Shown: positions 23,368 to 32,630, numbered from the stretch's first letter. The stretch: 64,000 bases of DNA from CAVUAT01 sp963739545 (GCA_963739545.1 CAVUAT010000014.1:1302001-1366000), one strand, 5' to 3'. Program-made: numbers and translations. The notes: generated by a model from the letters alone, not told the origin.

Positions 23368-23781
23368 TCAGCCCAGGTTGTAGGTGGCGATGCCGTGGGC
23401 GATCAGTTTGCCCTCGGGGTCGCGAACCTCTACCTCGCAGGCGCTGAGCCGGCGCCCGCGCCGGACCACCCTGCCCTCGGCTAGCAGGTCCACGCCGCGT
23501 GCCGCGGCGGCGAAGTTGATCGACAGCGAGACGGTCGAGCCGGCCGGCGACTCGGGGACCTCGTCGCTCGCCCATGCCGCGACGGTGACGGCCATGTCGA
23601 TCAGCGTCGCGATCGCCCCACCGTGCACGACGTCGCCGATCGTCACGAGCTCGGGCTTGAACGGCATCGCCATGACGCAGCGGTCGGCCTCGATCTCGGC
23701 GATCGTGATCCCGAGGGCCTCGGCGTGGGGAGGGGTGTAGGCCTGAACCAGGTCCATGCGTGTCTGTGGTTGGTCGCCCAT
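23368..23781 (-). CDS. PaaI-like hotdog thioesterase
   Basis: 137-residue acyl-CoA thioesterase-fold protein. The HGGAIATLIDMAVTVAAW helix with preceding GDVVHGG is the PaaI/YdiI signature, followed by STVSLSINFAAAARG and RRGRRLSACEVEVRD. The substrate is probably an aromatic or medium-chain acyl-CoA. I use ATG 23781. A TTG at 23790 would overlap the stop of the upstream MFS gene, and the two are likely cotranscribed. Confidence 0.85.
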   Translation of the reverse strand: MGDQPQTRMDLVQAYTPPHAEALGITIAEIEADRCVMAMPFKPELVTIGDVVHGGAIATLIDMAVTVAAWASDEVPESPAGSTVSLSINFAAAARGVDLLAEGRVVRRGRRLSACEVEVRDPEGKLIAHGIATYNLG

Positions 23782-23786
23782 CGGGG

Positions 23787-25502
23787 TCAATCGAAGATCA
23801 CATCACCGATGGCCGGGCCGAGGAAGCCGATCGAGCGCGGGTCCTCGCCGTAGCGGCGCTCGTAGTCGTCGGCGAGGTCCTCGTTGGCGATCGCGAGCAG
23901 CAATTCCTCGCGGCTGGAGCCGGCGTCGCACGCCGCCTGGTCCAGCGTCTCGAGAGCGCGGTCCTGGAAGAAGCCGCCGATGCCGCCGGTATCGGGCAGG
24001 TCGCGGTCCGCGGTGCATGGGTCCTCGATCCGCACGCGTTCTCGCTCCGAGCCCGCGAACGCGACGCCGTAGCCGGCCGTGACGAGAATCCCTGCCGCCA
24101 GGGCGACGGCGATCGCCCCCCGCGCCACCCCGCGAGCGGGGGCGAGTGCGCCCACCAGCAGGATCAGCCCCGCAGCCAGCGCCAGGGCCGCGGTCGCGAC
24201 GAACGCGAAGCGAAACGAGCTCCTGACGGCACCGGTGACGATGTCATCGAGCTGGGTGGCGATCGAGTCGAGCTCCGCGAGGTCCTCGTCCTCGAGGTCC
24301 GATCGCGCGTCGGCGACGGAGCGCTCCAGCTCGCCGCGCGGGTCATCCTCCTCGATTCCTGCGAACAGGCGGGGGGCGATGTCGATCTTCGTGTCGGGGT
24401 CGAGGCGAGCGTCGAGCAGCACCGCGGTGCCCTCCTCGCGCGCCTCGGCGATCGTGTCCTTCAGGCTCGAGGCGACGATCGGAGCCAGCAGCACCAGCGC
24501 GGCGGCGATCCCGATGTGCCGGACCGACAGCAGGCGCGCCGCGTCCGAGCGGGTTCGCTCAGGTATCAGCTCGCCGGCGAGCGCCGGCAGCGCCAGGCCC
24601 ATCCCCGCTCCGGCCAGGATCTGCGGTGGGACGGTCCACCACGCGGACGCGCCCGGCAGCAGGGCCAGGCAGGCGATGCCGGCAGCGACGAGCAGGCACC
24701 CCGCGGCGGCACGCGTCTCGGGATCCCCGCCGATGCGGGCCGACAGCACAGCGGCGATCGGCAGAACGCTGACAGCGAGCGCCGCGGCGAGCGGGGCGAT
24801 GCTCCAGCCGGCGACCAGCAGCAGGACGACCAGGAAGACGACGGCGGTCAGCGCCGCCGACAGCAGCGCCAGGGCGATCACGGGGCGAATCGGCAGCCGC
24901 GACGACGGCCCAGCCTCGACGCCCCCCTCGCGCGCCGCGAGCGGCCCCTCGCCTCGCGCCGCTGCGATGCAGGCGATCGCGCCCGGGATCACGATCGGGA
25001 GCTGGGCGAGGAAGATCGCGCGCCAGTCGAAGAGCTCGGTCAGCGCGCCGCCGAGGGCGGGACCGGTGGCCGTGCCGAAGACCGAGGCAGCGACCCAGAG
25101 CCTGCGGCCGGGGCCGGGGGTGCCGCCGTCGAGCAGGTCGAAGGAGGCGACCAGCGCCGCAGCGCCGCCGACGGCCTGCACGCCGCGCAGCAAGAGCAGC
25201 GTGTCGAGGTCGTCGACCACCCCGCAGGCGAGCGAGGAGATGCCGAACAGGACCAGGCCCCCGGCGCCGAGCAGGGCGGCGCTCGAGCGCTTGGCGACGA
25301 GCACCGCCAGCGGCAGCGTCACCGCGAGGACCGCGGTGTAGACGATCAGCACCAGCGCCACGCCTTCGACGTCGGTGTCGAGCTCGACCAGGATCGACGG
25401 CAGCCCGAGGGTGACGATCGAGGCGTCGGCGAGGGCGAGCCCCGCAGCCAGGGCGATCGCCCCGCGCGCCCACTTGCTCAGCTGGTCGGCTCCGTTCGCC
25501 AC
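23787..25502 (-). CDS. MFS transporter with extra extracytoplasmic regions
   Basis: 571 residues. The first ~340 look like an MFS exporter (ADASIVTLGLPSILVELDTD in helix 1, RGVQAVGGAAALV, TGPALGGALTELFDWRAIFLAQLP). Then come an unusually long charged loop (about 346-430, acidic and probably helical), two more hydrophobic segments, and a hydrophilic C-terminal tail (about 484-571) with Cys496 and Cys525. The usual motif A is degenerate (VLVAKRSSA). GTG 25502 follows TAGAAC (25515-25510) by 7 nt. Substrate unknown. Confidence 0.82.
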   Translation of the reverse strand: MANGADQLSKWARGAIALAAGLALADASIVTLGLPSILVELDTDVEGVALVLIVYTAVLAVTLPLAVLVAKRSSAALLGAGGLVLFGISSLACGVVDDLDTLLLLRGVQAVGGAAALVASFDLLDGGTPGPGRRLWVAASVFGTATGPALGGALTELFDWRAIFLAQLPIVIPGAIACIAAARGEGPLAAREGGVEAGPSSRLPIRPVIALALLSAALTAVVFLVVLLLVAGWSIAPLAAALAVSVLPIAAVLSARIGGDPETRAAAGCLLVAAGIACLALLPGASAWWTVPPQILAGAGMGLALPALAGELIPERTRSDAARLLSVRHIGIAAALVLLAPIVASSLKDTIAEAREEGTAVLLDARLDPDTKIDIAPRLFAGIEEDDPRGELERSVADARSDLEDEDLAELDSIATQLDDIVTGAVRSSFRFAFVATAALALAAGLILLVGALAPARGVARGAIAVALAAGILVTAGYGVAFAGSERERVRIEDPCTADRDLPDTGGIGGFFQDRALETLDQAACDAGSSREELLLAIANEDLADDYERRYGEDPRSIGFLGPAIGDVIFD

Positions 25503-25538
25503 CCTGCCTGTTCTAGCGCGTCGCGAGGCCGCCAGGGG

Positions 25539-27701
25539 CTAGCTGGCGGCTGCCTTCGCCGGCGCCGGGTCCCCGCTCGGGTCGGGCGTCGGGTTATCGG
25601 CCTTCTGGCGCGCCAGCTCGACCAGCGACGAGGGCCACCAGACGCGGTCCCCGATCTCCAGCACCAGCGCAGGCACCAGCAAGGTGCGCACGAGCAGGGT
25701 GTCGATAAGGACGCCGGTGGCGATCATGAACCCGAGCTCCGTCAGGAAGACGAGCGGCAGGATGGCGAGCACCGAGAAGGTGCCGGCGAGCACGATTCCC
25801 GCCGAGGTGATCACTGCGCCGGTCACCGCGAGGCCGCGCAACATCCCCACCCGAGTTCCGTATTGCTGCGTCTCCTCGCGCACCCGGGCCATCAGGAAGA
25901 TGTTGTAGTCGATGCCCAGCGCCACGAGGAAGATGAATACGAACAGCGGCGCGGACGGGTCCATGCCCGGGAAGTCGAACACGTATTCGAAGAAGAACGC
26001 CCCGAGCCCGAGCGCGGCGGCGAACGACAGGACCACGGTCCCGATCAGGACCAGCGGCGCCACTACCGCGCGCAGCAGCCCGGCGAGGATGAGGAAGACG
26101 ACCACGAGCGCAATCGGCACGATCACTCGGTTGTCTCGTGCGGATGACTGGCGCAGGTCGTACTCCTCCGCAGTCGAGCCACCCACGAGCACGGCGTCTC
26201 CTCCAGCTTCGCCCGCGGCGTCTCGGATGCCCGGGATGAGGTCGAAGCCCGCCGTGGAGAGCGGATCCTCCTCGAGCGTGGCCTCGAACTTGACGCCGGT
26301 CGGGCCGCGCTCGACCTCGCGATTGATCTCGGATACGCCTGGGGCCTGCTCCACCGCGTCCTGAACGGCGGCCAGCTTCGACTCGTCCGTGACCACGATG
26401 TTCGTCGGCGCGTTCGCTCCCGCTGGGAACGCTCGCTCGACCAGTTCCTGTCCCTCGACCGCGTCGACGTCGCCGCGGAAGCCGTTGCCGCTGGTCAGGT
26501 CGCCGTTCAGCGAGGTCAGCCCGACGCAGAGGAGGAGCAGGACGAGAGTCGTGCCGATCCAGACGCGCCGTGGGCCCTTTCCGACCCAGGCGGCCACCCG
26601 GCTCCAGAAGCCGTGCGTCTCGTCGATCCCCACGGTCCCGACCCGCGGGATGAACGGCCAGAAGGCCCTGCGCCCGGTGATGGCGAGCAGCGCGGGCAGG
26701 ATGGTCAGCATCGCCACCATCGCGATGCCCACGCCGAGCGCGCAGATCGGGCCGAGGCCGGAGGTGCCGGTGACCTCGGCGAGTGTCAGCGTGAGCAGCG
26801 CGGCCATGACGGTGAGGCCCGAGGCGAGGATCGCCGGGCTGGCCTTGCGCATGGCGACCCGCACGGCGTCGTGCTTGTCCTCGTGGCTGCGCAGCTCCTC
26901 CCTGTATCTCGAGACGAGCAGCAGCGCGTAGTCGGTGCCAGCGCCGAACACCAGCACGGGCAGGATGCCGCCCGTCTGGCCGGTCACGGTGACGCCGGCC
27001 TCGGCGAGCAGGTAGCCCATCCCGCGCGAGGTGACCTCGGCGAGGATCACGCAGAAGAAGGGGATCAGCCAGAAGATCGGGCTGCGGTAGATGATGATGA
27101 GCAGGATCAGGACGAGCAGCGCCGTCGCGTAGAGCAGCGCGCCGTCGATCTGCTCGAAGACGTCGATCGCGTCGGCCGAGAACCCGGCGGGGCCGGTGAC
27201 CTTGGCTTCGAGTCCGTCGGGCACGTCCTCGATGTCGGCCTTGATGTCGTCGGTGGCGTCGACGAGCACCTCGCCCGCCTCGTTTGTGCCGTCCTCGACG
27301 GTGATCGGCGTGATCAGGAGCGCGGAGGTGCCGTCCTCGGAGATGATCGCCGGAGGGGTGTCGCCCACCTCCTCCATGTCGCTCGAGTTGATCCCGGTGC
27401 GGACCTCCTCGATCGCCGCCTCGTCCTGGGGCTCCAGTCCCCCGTCGCGGCTGAAGACCGTGATCGCGTCCGCGATGTCGCCGGAGGGGAACTCCTCGAG
27501 CTCCTCGATCGCCTTGACCGACTCGGCCTTCGCGGGGAGGTAGTCCGCAGGGTCGTTCTGCTGGGCGTCCTCGAACTTGCCCGCCAGGGGGCCCATGGCC
27601 ATGAAGATCACGATCCAGACCGCGAGGATCGCCCACTTGGCCTTGCGGCCTCCGGGCAGCTCGGCGAAACGGCGGCCTGCGACGGTGAGACGTTCCTTCA
27701 T
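25539..27701 (-). CDS. MMPL family RND transporter (second of three)
   Basis: 720-residue exporter with the same architecture as the gene at 7.4 kb. The two proton-relay signatures are FGAGTDYALLLVSRYREEL and VALGIDYNIFLMARVREE. Opening sequences (QNDPADYLPAKAESVKAIEELEEF) are clearly homologous to the first copy, so these are diverged paralogues. ATG 27701 is preceded by AGGGAG 8 nt away and is preferred to GTG 27710. The 187 bp upstream hold its promoter region, where I identify no confident -35/-10 pair. Confidence 0.9.
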   Translation of the reverse strand: MKERLTVAGRRFAELPGGRKAKWAILAVWIVIFMAMGPLAGKFEDAQQNDPADYLPAKAESVKAIEELEEFPSGDIADAITVFSRDGGLEPQDEAAIEEVRTGINSSDMEEVGDTPPAIISEDGTSALLITPITVEDGTNEAGEVLVDATDDIKADIEDVPDGLEAKVTGPAGFSADAIDVFEQIDGALLYATALLVLILLIIIYRSPIFWLIPFFCVILAEVTSRGMGYLLAEAGVTVTGQTGGILPVLVFGAGTDYALLLVSRYREELRSHEDKHDAVRVAMRKASPAILASGLTVMAALLTLTLAEVTGTSGLGPICALGVGIAMVAMLTILPALLAITGRRAFWPFIPRVGTVGIDETHGFWSRVAAWVGKGPRRVWIGTTLVLLLLCVGLTSLNGDLTSGNGFRGDVDAVEGQELVERAFPAGANAPTNIVVTDESKLAAVQDAVEQAPGVSEINREVERGPTGVKFEATLEEDPLSTAGFDLIPGIRDAAGEAGGDAVLVGGSTAEEYDLRQSSARDNRVIVPIALVVVFLILAGLLRAVVAPLVLIGTVVLSFAAALGLGAFFFEYVFDFPGMDPSAPLFVFIFLVALGIDYNIFLMARVREETQQYGTRVGMLRGLAVTGAVITSAGIVLAGTFSVLAILPLVFLTELGFMIATGVLIDTLLVRTLLVPALVLEIGDRVWWPSSLVELARQKADNPTPDPSGDPAPAKAAAS

Positions 27702-27888
27702 CGATTTCACTCCCTGAGTCGGTCTTGGCGGGGGGCCGGACTTTCGCGGCCGGTGAGACGAGGTTCAATTGGGGATGACCCTGAGCATGCCCGTACGCCG
27801 TCCGCGGTTATGTGACGAGCCGACGGTAGCGTCCCGCGCGTTTACACGGCGGGAGCTAGCCGCGGAGACAGTTCGGCTGACCGGCGCA

Positions 27889-29067
27889 TCAGAGCCCGAT
27901 CTGCTTGCAGAGGATCTCCTTCATCACCTCGTCGGTGCCGCCGCCGATCGGGCCGAGGCGGGCGTCGCGGTATGCGCGCTCGACCTTGTACTCGGCCATG
28001 TAGCCGTAGCCACCGTGGATCTGGATGACCTCGTCGGCAACCTCGACGCAGGCGCGCTGGGTGAACAGCTTCGCCTGGGTTACCTCCTTGATCGCGTCGT
28101 GGCCTTCGTGGAACAGGCGCAGGGCGTTGTAGGTCATCGCCTGGCCGACCTCGGCCTTGATCGACAGCTCGGCGATCTTGTGGCGGATCGCCTGGAAGCG
28201 CCCGATCGGCCGCCCGAAGGCCTCGCGCTCCGAGGCGTAGGAGACGGCGACCTCGAGCAGGCGCTTCATCGCCCCGACGGCGCCGAGCGCCATCAGCAGC
28301 CGCTCCCATTGGAAGTTGGCCATGATCAGGTAGAAGCCGCCGTCCTCCTTCCCGAGCAGGTTCTCGGCGGGGACCTCGACGTCGGTGAAGGAGAGCTCGC
28401 CCGTGTCGGAGGCGTGCCATCCCATCTTCTCGAGCTTCGAGACGACCTCGTAGCCGGGCATGTCGCGCTCGAGGATCAGGAAAGAGATCCCGTGGTGGCC
28501 GCCCTCCTCGGTCGTCTTCACGGCGCAGACGAGGAAGTCGGCGCGGACGCCGTTGGTGATGAATGTCTTGGAGCCGTTGACGACGTAGCCGCCGTCGACC
28601 TTGCGGGCGAAGGTGCGGATCGCGGCAACATCCGAGCCGGCTCCGGGCTCGGTGATCCCGAGGGCGCTGATCTTCTTGCCGCGGATCGCCGGGACGAGGA
28701 AGCGCTCGTGCTGGTCGGGCGTGCCGAACTTGAAGACCGGCGGAGTGGCGATGCCGGTGTGCGCGCCGAGGCCCGCAGCGACGCCGCCGCCGGCGCCGGA
28801 GTAGGCGAGCGCCTCGGTCCAAACGGCGTCGTGGACGTAGTCCCCGCCCTGCCCTCCGAGCTCGGTCGGGTACTTGAGACCCAGGAACCCGAGCTCGCCG
28901 CAGCGCTCGTAAAGCTCGCGTGGGAACTCCCGCGCCGCCTCCCAATCGTCGACGTGGGGCTCGATCTCCTTGACGACGAAGCGGCTGACCGAGTCGCGCA
29001 GCTCCGCGTGCTCCTCGGTGAACGGCGGGATCGGCGCCCGCACTCCCGTGTCCTTGATCACAGCCAC
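27889..29067 (-). CDS. Acyl-CoA dehydrogenase
   Basis: FAD enzyme introducing the alpha,beta double bond of acyl-CoA. In the 392-residue protein GITEPGAGSDVAAIRT and GYVVNGSKTFITNG bind flavin and substrate, and IHGGYGYMAEYKVERAYRDAR is the C-terminal signature. The base is usually Glu near this last region. I set the start at GTG 29067: TACGGT (29079-29074) ends exactly 6 nt upstream, and this matches where homology begins. It resembles the enzyme at 32.6 kb. The chain-length preference is not readable. Confidence 0.92.
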   Translation of the reverse strand: MAVIKDTGVRAPIPPFTEEHAELRDSVSRFVVKEIEPHVDDWEAAREFPRELYERCGELGFLGLKYPTELGGQGGDYVHDAVWTEALAYSGAGGGVAAGLGAHTGIATPPVFKFGTPDQHERFLVPAIRGKKISALGITEPGAGSDVAAIRTFARKVDGGYVVNGSKTFITNGVRADFLVCAVKTTEEGGHHGISFLILERDMPGYEVVSKLEKMGWHASDTGELSFTDVEVPAENLLGKEDGGFYLIMANFQWERLLMALGAVGAMKRLLEVAVSYASEREAFGRPIGRFQAIRHKIAELSIKAEVGQAMTYNALRLFHEGHDAIKEVTQAKLFTQRACVEVADEVIQIHGGYGYMAEYKVERAYRDARLGPIGGGTDEVMKEILCKQIGL

Positions 29068-29090
29068 GCCCGAACCGTAGCCCAGCGTGC

Positions 29091-29599
29091 TAGGCGCGTC
29101 TCTCGCCGGGCGCGGTCCACCCCTCGAGGGTGGTGTGGCCGCGCCCGGCGTGGTCGAAGCCCAGGAGATCCCCCTGCGGGTTGCGCTTGTCCCCATGGTG
29201 ATAGGCCCGCACCTCGGCGATCTTGCCGTCGGCGTCGATTAGGAACCACTCGGTCCCGCGGTTCAGGCGCTTCTCGCCCGACTTCGGGTCGCGCCAGGTC
29301 ATCGTCCATTCGATCACCGCCTCGTCGCCGGACTCGATCCCGTGCTCGAGCCACCACTGGCCGTCGACCTGCCCGACCCCCCACTTCGCGTTGTCGGCGA
29401 TCTCGCGCCCGTGGTGGGGCCCGAGGCGCGTGTAGTAATGGGTCGCGTCGTCGGCGAAGTGCGAGGCGACGAGCTCGGCGTCGCCCGTGTTGAGCGCCTC
29501 GTAATAGGAGCGGATGTGGTCGAGGTTGGCGCCGATGGGGTGGAGTTCTACCGGAGGCCGCCGGAGGCGTCGCCGGAGGCGCCTAATGGTGGCGTTCAA
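29091..29599 (-). CDS. SnoaL/NTF2-like protein
   Basis: About 169 residues with TTG 29599 as start. The body, from LDHIRSYYEALNTGDAELVASHFADDATHYYTRLG to VRAYHHGD, is a clear NTF2-fold domain. The N-terminal 20 residues are Arg-rich because they run through CCGGAGGC repeats, and no ATG or GTG lies nearer the domain. The start is therefore weak. The function may be binding or isomerising a polyketide- or steroid-like ligand. It is divergent from the response regulator. Confidence 0.65.
29551..29580 (+). repeat. CCGGAGGC short repeats
   Basis: CCGGAGGC occurs at 29551, 29561 and 29573. They fall in the Arg-rich N-terminal codons of the SnoaL-like gene, not in an intergenic region, so they may be simple codon bias or recent slippage. 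Confidence 0.4.
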
Positions 29600-29638
29600 G
29601 GGGTGGCCAGCCGCGCCCGATATGAGGCTTAGCGATAT

Positions 29639-30205
29639 ATGGCCCCGCCTGGAATCGACGATCTGAAGCGCGTTGGCGACCTGACCATGAGCGAGCTGCT
29701 CAACGTGGCGAACGTCGCGATTGGCCCCGGCTTCGGCGACCGCGTCAAGGGCGCGCTCGAGGACAGGCGCAGGGCGCGGATCCTGGTCGCCGACGGGGAC
29801 GAGGACATCGCGCAGCTCTTGAAGCTGATGCTGGAAGAGGAGGGGCACGTCGTCATCGGGGCCGACGACGGCGAGAAGGCCCTGATGACGGGGCTGGAGC
29901 AGCGCCCCGACCTCTGCGTACTCGACACCGACCTCGCCGGCATCGGCGGGGCCCAGGTGACGAAGCTCCTCCGCGCAGCCGACCAGACGCGGTTCGTCCC
30001 GATCCTGCTCCTCAGTACCGCAGTCAGACAGCGGAACGTCGCAGCGGCCGAGGCTTCCGGCGCGAGCGCGCACCTGATCAAGCCCTTCGTGCCCGACGAT
30101 CTGCTGCGCTCGGTCAGGCGCCTGCTCGGCATCGAGGCGGCGCGCACGAACGGTGTCCTTCCGCCGGCACGGATGTCCTCTGGGCGGCTAGTCACTCGTC
30201 GTTAG
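29639..30205 (+). CDS. Response regulator receiver protein
   Basis: 188 residues, with a receiver domain at about 48-167. It has an acidic pocket in ILVADGDED, phosphoacceptor Asp in DLCVLDTDLAG, Ser/Thr switch in LLLSTAVR and conserved Lys in HLIKPF. There is no DNA-binding output domain, only a short basic tail, so it would act through protein contacts. The N-terminal 45 residues are unassigned. No kinase is adjacent. The start ATG 29639 is the first available, and no clear -10 or Shine-Dalgarno supports it. Confidence 0.78.
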   Translation: MAPPGIDDLKRVGDLTMSELLNVANVAIGPGFGDRVKGALEDRRRARILVADGDEDIAQLLKLMLEEEGHVVIGADDGEKALMTGLEQRPDLCVLDTDLAGIGGAQVTKLLRAADQTRFVPILLLSTAVRQRNVAAAEASGASAHLIKPFVPDDLLRSVRRLLGIEAARTNGVLPPARMSSGRLVTRR

Positions 30206-30251
30206 GGTGAAGGCGGCGAGAAGCGCCGCTTCTCGAGACCAGGAGGACGAC

Positions 30252-30650
30252 ATGAAGTACCTGATGACACTGATCGTCGAAGAGGGTGGGATGGAGGACC
30301 GCTCGCCCGAGGAGATGAAGGAGAGCCTCGCGCGCTGGGGTGCCTTCAACGACGAGGCGATCGCCGGCGGGGTGCTGATCGCCGGCGAGGGCCTGCAGCC
30401 GAGCTCGACCGCGACCACGATCAAGGTCGCAGCCGGCCGCGATCAAGTGACGACCGACGGGCCCTTCGCCGAGAGCAAGGAGCAGCTCGGCGGGTTCTAC
30501 CTGCTCGAGTGCTCCGACCTCGACGAGGCACTCGAGTGGGCGGCGAAGATCCCTCTGCCGGAGGGCTCCATCGAGGTCCGTCCGGCGATGGACTTCTCGA
30601 GCTACGGCTACGAGAGCCCGACCCCTTCCCCGGTCGGGGCGACAGCCTGA
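30252..30650 (+). CDS. YCII-related (DGPF) protein 1
   Basis: 132-residue dimeric alpha+beta-barrel protein of the YCII/DGPF family, starting MKYLMTLIVEEGG. The signature TTDGPFAESKEQLGGFYLLEC is present, as is RPAMDF. AGGAGG lies before ATG 30252. Its TGA overlaps the ATG of a second YCII gene (TGATG). Such genes regularly precede ECF42 sigma factors, as here. The biochemical role of DGPF proteins is unsettled. Confidence 0.88.
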   Translation: MKYLMTLIVEEGGMEDRSPEEMKESLARWGAFNDEAIAGGVLIAGEGLQPSSTATTIKVAAGRDQVTTDGPFAESKEQLGGFYLLECSDLDEALEWAAKIPLPEGSIEVRPAMDFSSYGYESPTPSPVGATA

Positions 30651-31060
30651 TGCGATTCGTCCTGATGCTGATCAGCCCCGAGGGCGGCTGGGAGGACGTG
30701 ACGCCTGAAGATATGCGCGAGGACATGAAGCACTGGAGCGCGTATGGCGCCGAGACGGTCGAGAAGGGCGTCTTCATCGCCGGCGAGGGACTGCAGCCGA
30801 GCGCCGAGGCGAAGACGGTTCGCGGAGGACGCGGCGAGCAGCCCGTCGTCAGCGACGGGCCCTTCGCCGAGACCAAGGAGCAGGTCGGCGGCTTCTACCT
30901 GCTCGAGTGCGAGGGCATCGAGGAGGCCGTCGAGTGGGCCAAGAAGGTCCCGCTGCGCGAGGGGGCGGTCGAGGTCCGCCCGGCGATGGACTACTCGGAG
31001 TACGGCTACGACGATCCCGCCGACGCGGGCGCGACGCCCGCCTCGAACGCGTCCTCATAG
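30650..31060 (+). CDS. YCII-related (DGPF) protein 2
   Basis: 136 residues, a tandem paralogue of the upstream gene with the same VVSDGPFAETKEQVGGFYLLEC and RPAMDYSEYGY blocks. The two probably arose by duplication and may form heterodimers. The stop TAG (31058-31060) lies within the first codons of the ECF42 reading frame, so translation of all three genes appears coupled. Confidence 0.88.
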   Translation: MRFVLMLISPEGGWEDVTPEDMREDMKHWSAYGAETVEKGVFIAGEGLQPSAEAKTVRGGRGEQPVVSDGPFAETKEQVGGFYLLECEGIEEAVEWAKKVPLREGAVEVRPAMDYSEYGYDDPADAGATPASNASS

Positions 31061-32322
31061 AGGGCTCCGAACAGCTCGTCGACCGCCTGTTCCGGCACGA
31101 GTCGGGACGGGCGGTGGCGAGCCTGATTCGCGTCCTCGGCGACATCGACGCCGCCGAGGAGGCGGTCCAGGAGGCCTTCGTCGTCGCGCTCGAGCACTGG
31201 CCGGCCGACGGCGTCCCCGACAACCCCGGCGCCTGGGTCACCCGCGTCGCCCGCAACAAGGCAATCGACCGGCTGCGGCGCGAGCGGGTGCTGGAGCAGA
31301 AGAAGGAGGTGCTCGAGGGCCTCGAGCGCCTCGAGCCTCGCGAGGCCGAGCCGGCGGAGGCCGAGCTCGAGGCCAAGGCCGCGGCCGACGAAGAGATGCC
31401 CGACGACCGCCTGCGCCTGATCTTCACCTGCTGCCATCCGGCGCTCGCGCCCGAGGCGCGGATCGCGCTCACCCTGCGCCTGCTCGGCGGCCTCACCACC
31501 GCCGAGATCGCGAGCGCGTTCCTCGCCTCCGAGGCGGCGATGGCGAAGCGCCTCGTTCGCGCCAAGCGAAAGATCCGCGACGCCGGGATCCCCTATGAGG
31601 TCCCTGGCCCCGAACAGCTGCCCGACCGCATGCCGTCGGTGCTCTCCACGCTGTACCTGATCTTCAACGAGGGCTACTACGCATCCCGGGCCGGCCCGCT
31701 GCTTCGCACCGACCTCGCCGAGGAGGCGATCCGACTCGCGCGCGTGCTCGCGCAGATCCTTCCCGCTGACCCCGAGGCGCGGGCGCTGCTCGCGCTTTTG
31801 TTGATCCAGCACTCGCGCCGCGCCGCCCGCGTCGACGCCGCGGGCGAGATGGTGCTGCTCGCTGACCAGGACCGATCGCTGTGGGACCGCGCCCAGATCG
31901 ACGAGGCGAGAAGGATTTCGGAGACCCTCGGGCCGGCGGCCACCGGGCCCTACGCCCTGCAGGCGGCGATTGCCACCGAGCACGCCCGCGCCGATCGCGC
32001 CGAGGACACCGACTGGGGGCGGATCGGCCGTCTCTACGGGCGGCTCAGCCAGGTGCAGCCCTCGCCGGTGGTCGAGCTGAACCGCGCCGTCGCGGTCGCG
32101 ATGGACGAGGGCCCGGAGGCTGGCCTCGAGCTGATCGACGCGATCGTCGGCCTGGACGCGTACCAGCCCTTCCACACGAGCCGCGCCGACCTGCTGCGCC
32201 GCGCGGGCCGCGCTGCCGAGGCCGAGATCTCCTATCGCCGCGCGCTCGAGCTGACCGAGAATCCGGTCCAGCGCGCGTTCATCGAACGCCGGATCGCCGA
32301 GGTCGCCGGCGACCGGCGCTAG
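31057..32322 (+). CDS. ECF42-type sigma factor with C-terminal TPR-like extension
   Basis: About 421 residues. Sigma region 2 is FRHESGRAVASLIRVLGDIDAAEEAVQEAFV, region 4 is LTTAEIASAFLASEAAMAKRLVRAKRKI. A long extension (about 180-421) with DAYQPFHTSRADLLRRAGR and repeated helices is the ECF42 hallmark. ECF42 factors are genomically linked to DGPF proteins and have no classical anti-sigma factor. No ATG, GTG or TTG lies near the expected start; ATA 31057 overlaps the upstream TAG (ATAG) and gives the right length. Start confidence is low, gene confidence high. Confidence 0.88.
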   Translation: MEGSEQLVDRLFRHESGRAVASLIRVLGDIDAAEEAVQEAFVVALEHWPADGVPDNPGAWVTRVARNKAIDRLRRERVLEQKKEVLEGLERLEPREAEPAEAELEAKAAADEEMPDDRLRLIFTCCHPALAPEARIALTLRLLGGLTTAEIASAFLASEAAMAKRLVRAKRKIRDAGIPYEVPGPEQLPDRMPSVLSTLYLIFNEGYYASRAGPLLRTDLAEEAIRLARVLAQILPADPEARALLALLLIQHSRRAARVDAAGEMVLLADQDRSLWDRAQIDEARRISETLGPAATGPYALQAAIATEHARADRAEDTDWGRIGRLYGRLSQVQPSPVVELNRAVAVAMDEGPEAGLELIDAIVGLDAYQPFHTSRADLLRRAGRAAEAEISYRRALELTENPVQRAFIERRIAEVAGDRR

Positions 32323-32351
32323 CGACGGCCCAGCTGCCCTAAGCTCGGGAC

Positions 32352-32546
32352 ATGAGCGGAGGAGCCATCGTTGCGATCGTGTTCGCGCTGCTTCTGATTG
32401 CGGTCGCCTACTCGCTGTTCACGCGCTCGGGCAGCGGCATCGACCCGCGGCCCGACAAGGGCGAGACCCGCGAGGAAGCGGAGTCGGATGAGATCAGCGG
32501 CTCCCCGAGCGACGACGACCCGGACTTCCAGCACGGCACCAAGTAG
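32352..32546 (+). CDS. Small single-pass membrane protein
   Basis: 64 residues: a hydrophobic helix (IVAIVFALLLIAVAYSLF, about 6-23) followed by an acidic, Asp/Ser-rich soluble tail ending in DDDPDFQHGTK. It is leaderless, with TAAGCT (32340-32345) 6 nt before the ATG, which supports it being a real gene despite its size. It may anchor or modulate another protein; nothing specific is known. It follows the ECF42 operon by 29 bp. Confidence 0.7.
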   Translation: MSGGAIVAIVFALLLIAVAYSLFTRSGSGIDPRPDKGETREEAESDEISGSPSDDDPDFQHGTK

Positions 32547-32630
32547 CCAGCATCAAACGAGATCGCTGGCGGCCGCACATCACCATTCGCGGCGGCAAGC
32601 CGCCGCTCGAAAGCAGGGCGCCTTGGATCC

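Noticed and set aside
23760..26147. Long plus-strand open frame of 795 codons opposite the MFS and MMPL genes
   Set aside because: It is the antisense shadow of high-GC3 genes: Arg/Asp/Gln-rich, no recognisable domain, and crosses two real genes on the other strand.
26613..27815. 400-codon plus-strand frame opposite the second MMPL gene
   Set aside because: Shadow frame with no family features; the minus strand has both MMPL signatures.
29551..29580. CCGGAGGC triplet as a possible CRISPR-like or regulatory array
   Set aside because: Spacing is 10 and 12 bp, units are only 8 bp, and the region is coding on the minus strand.
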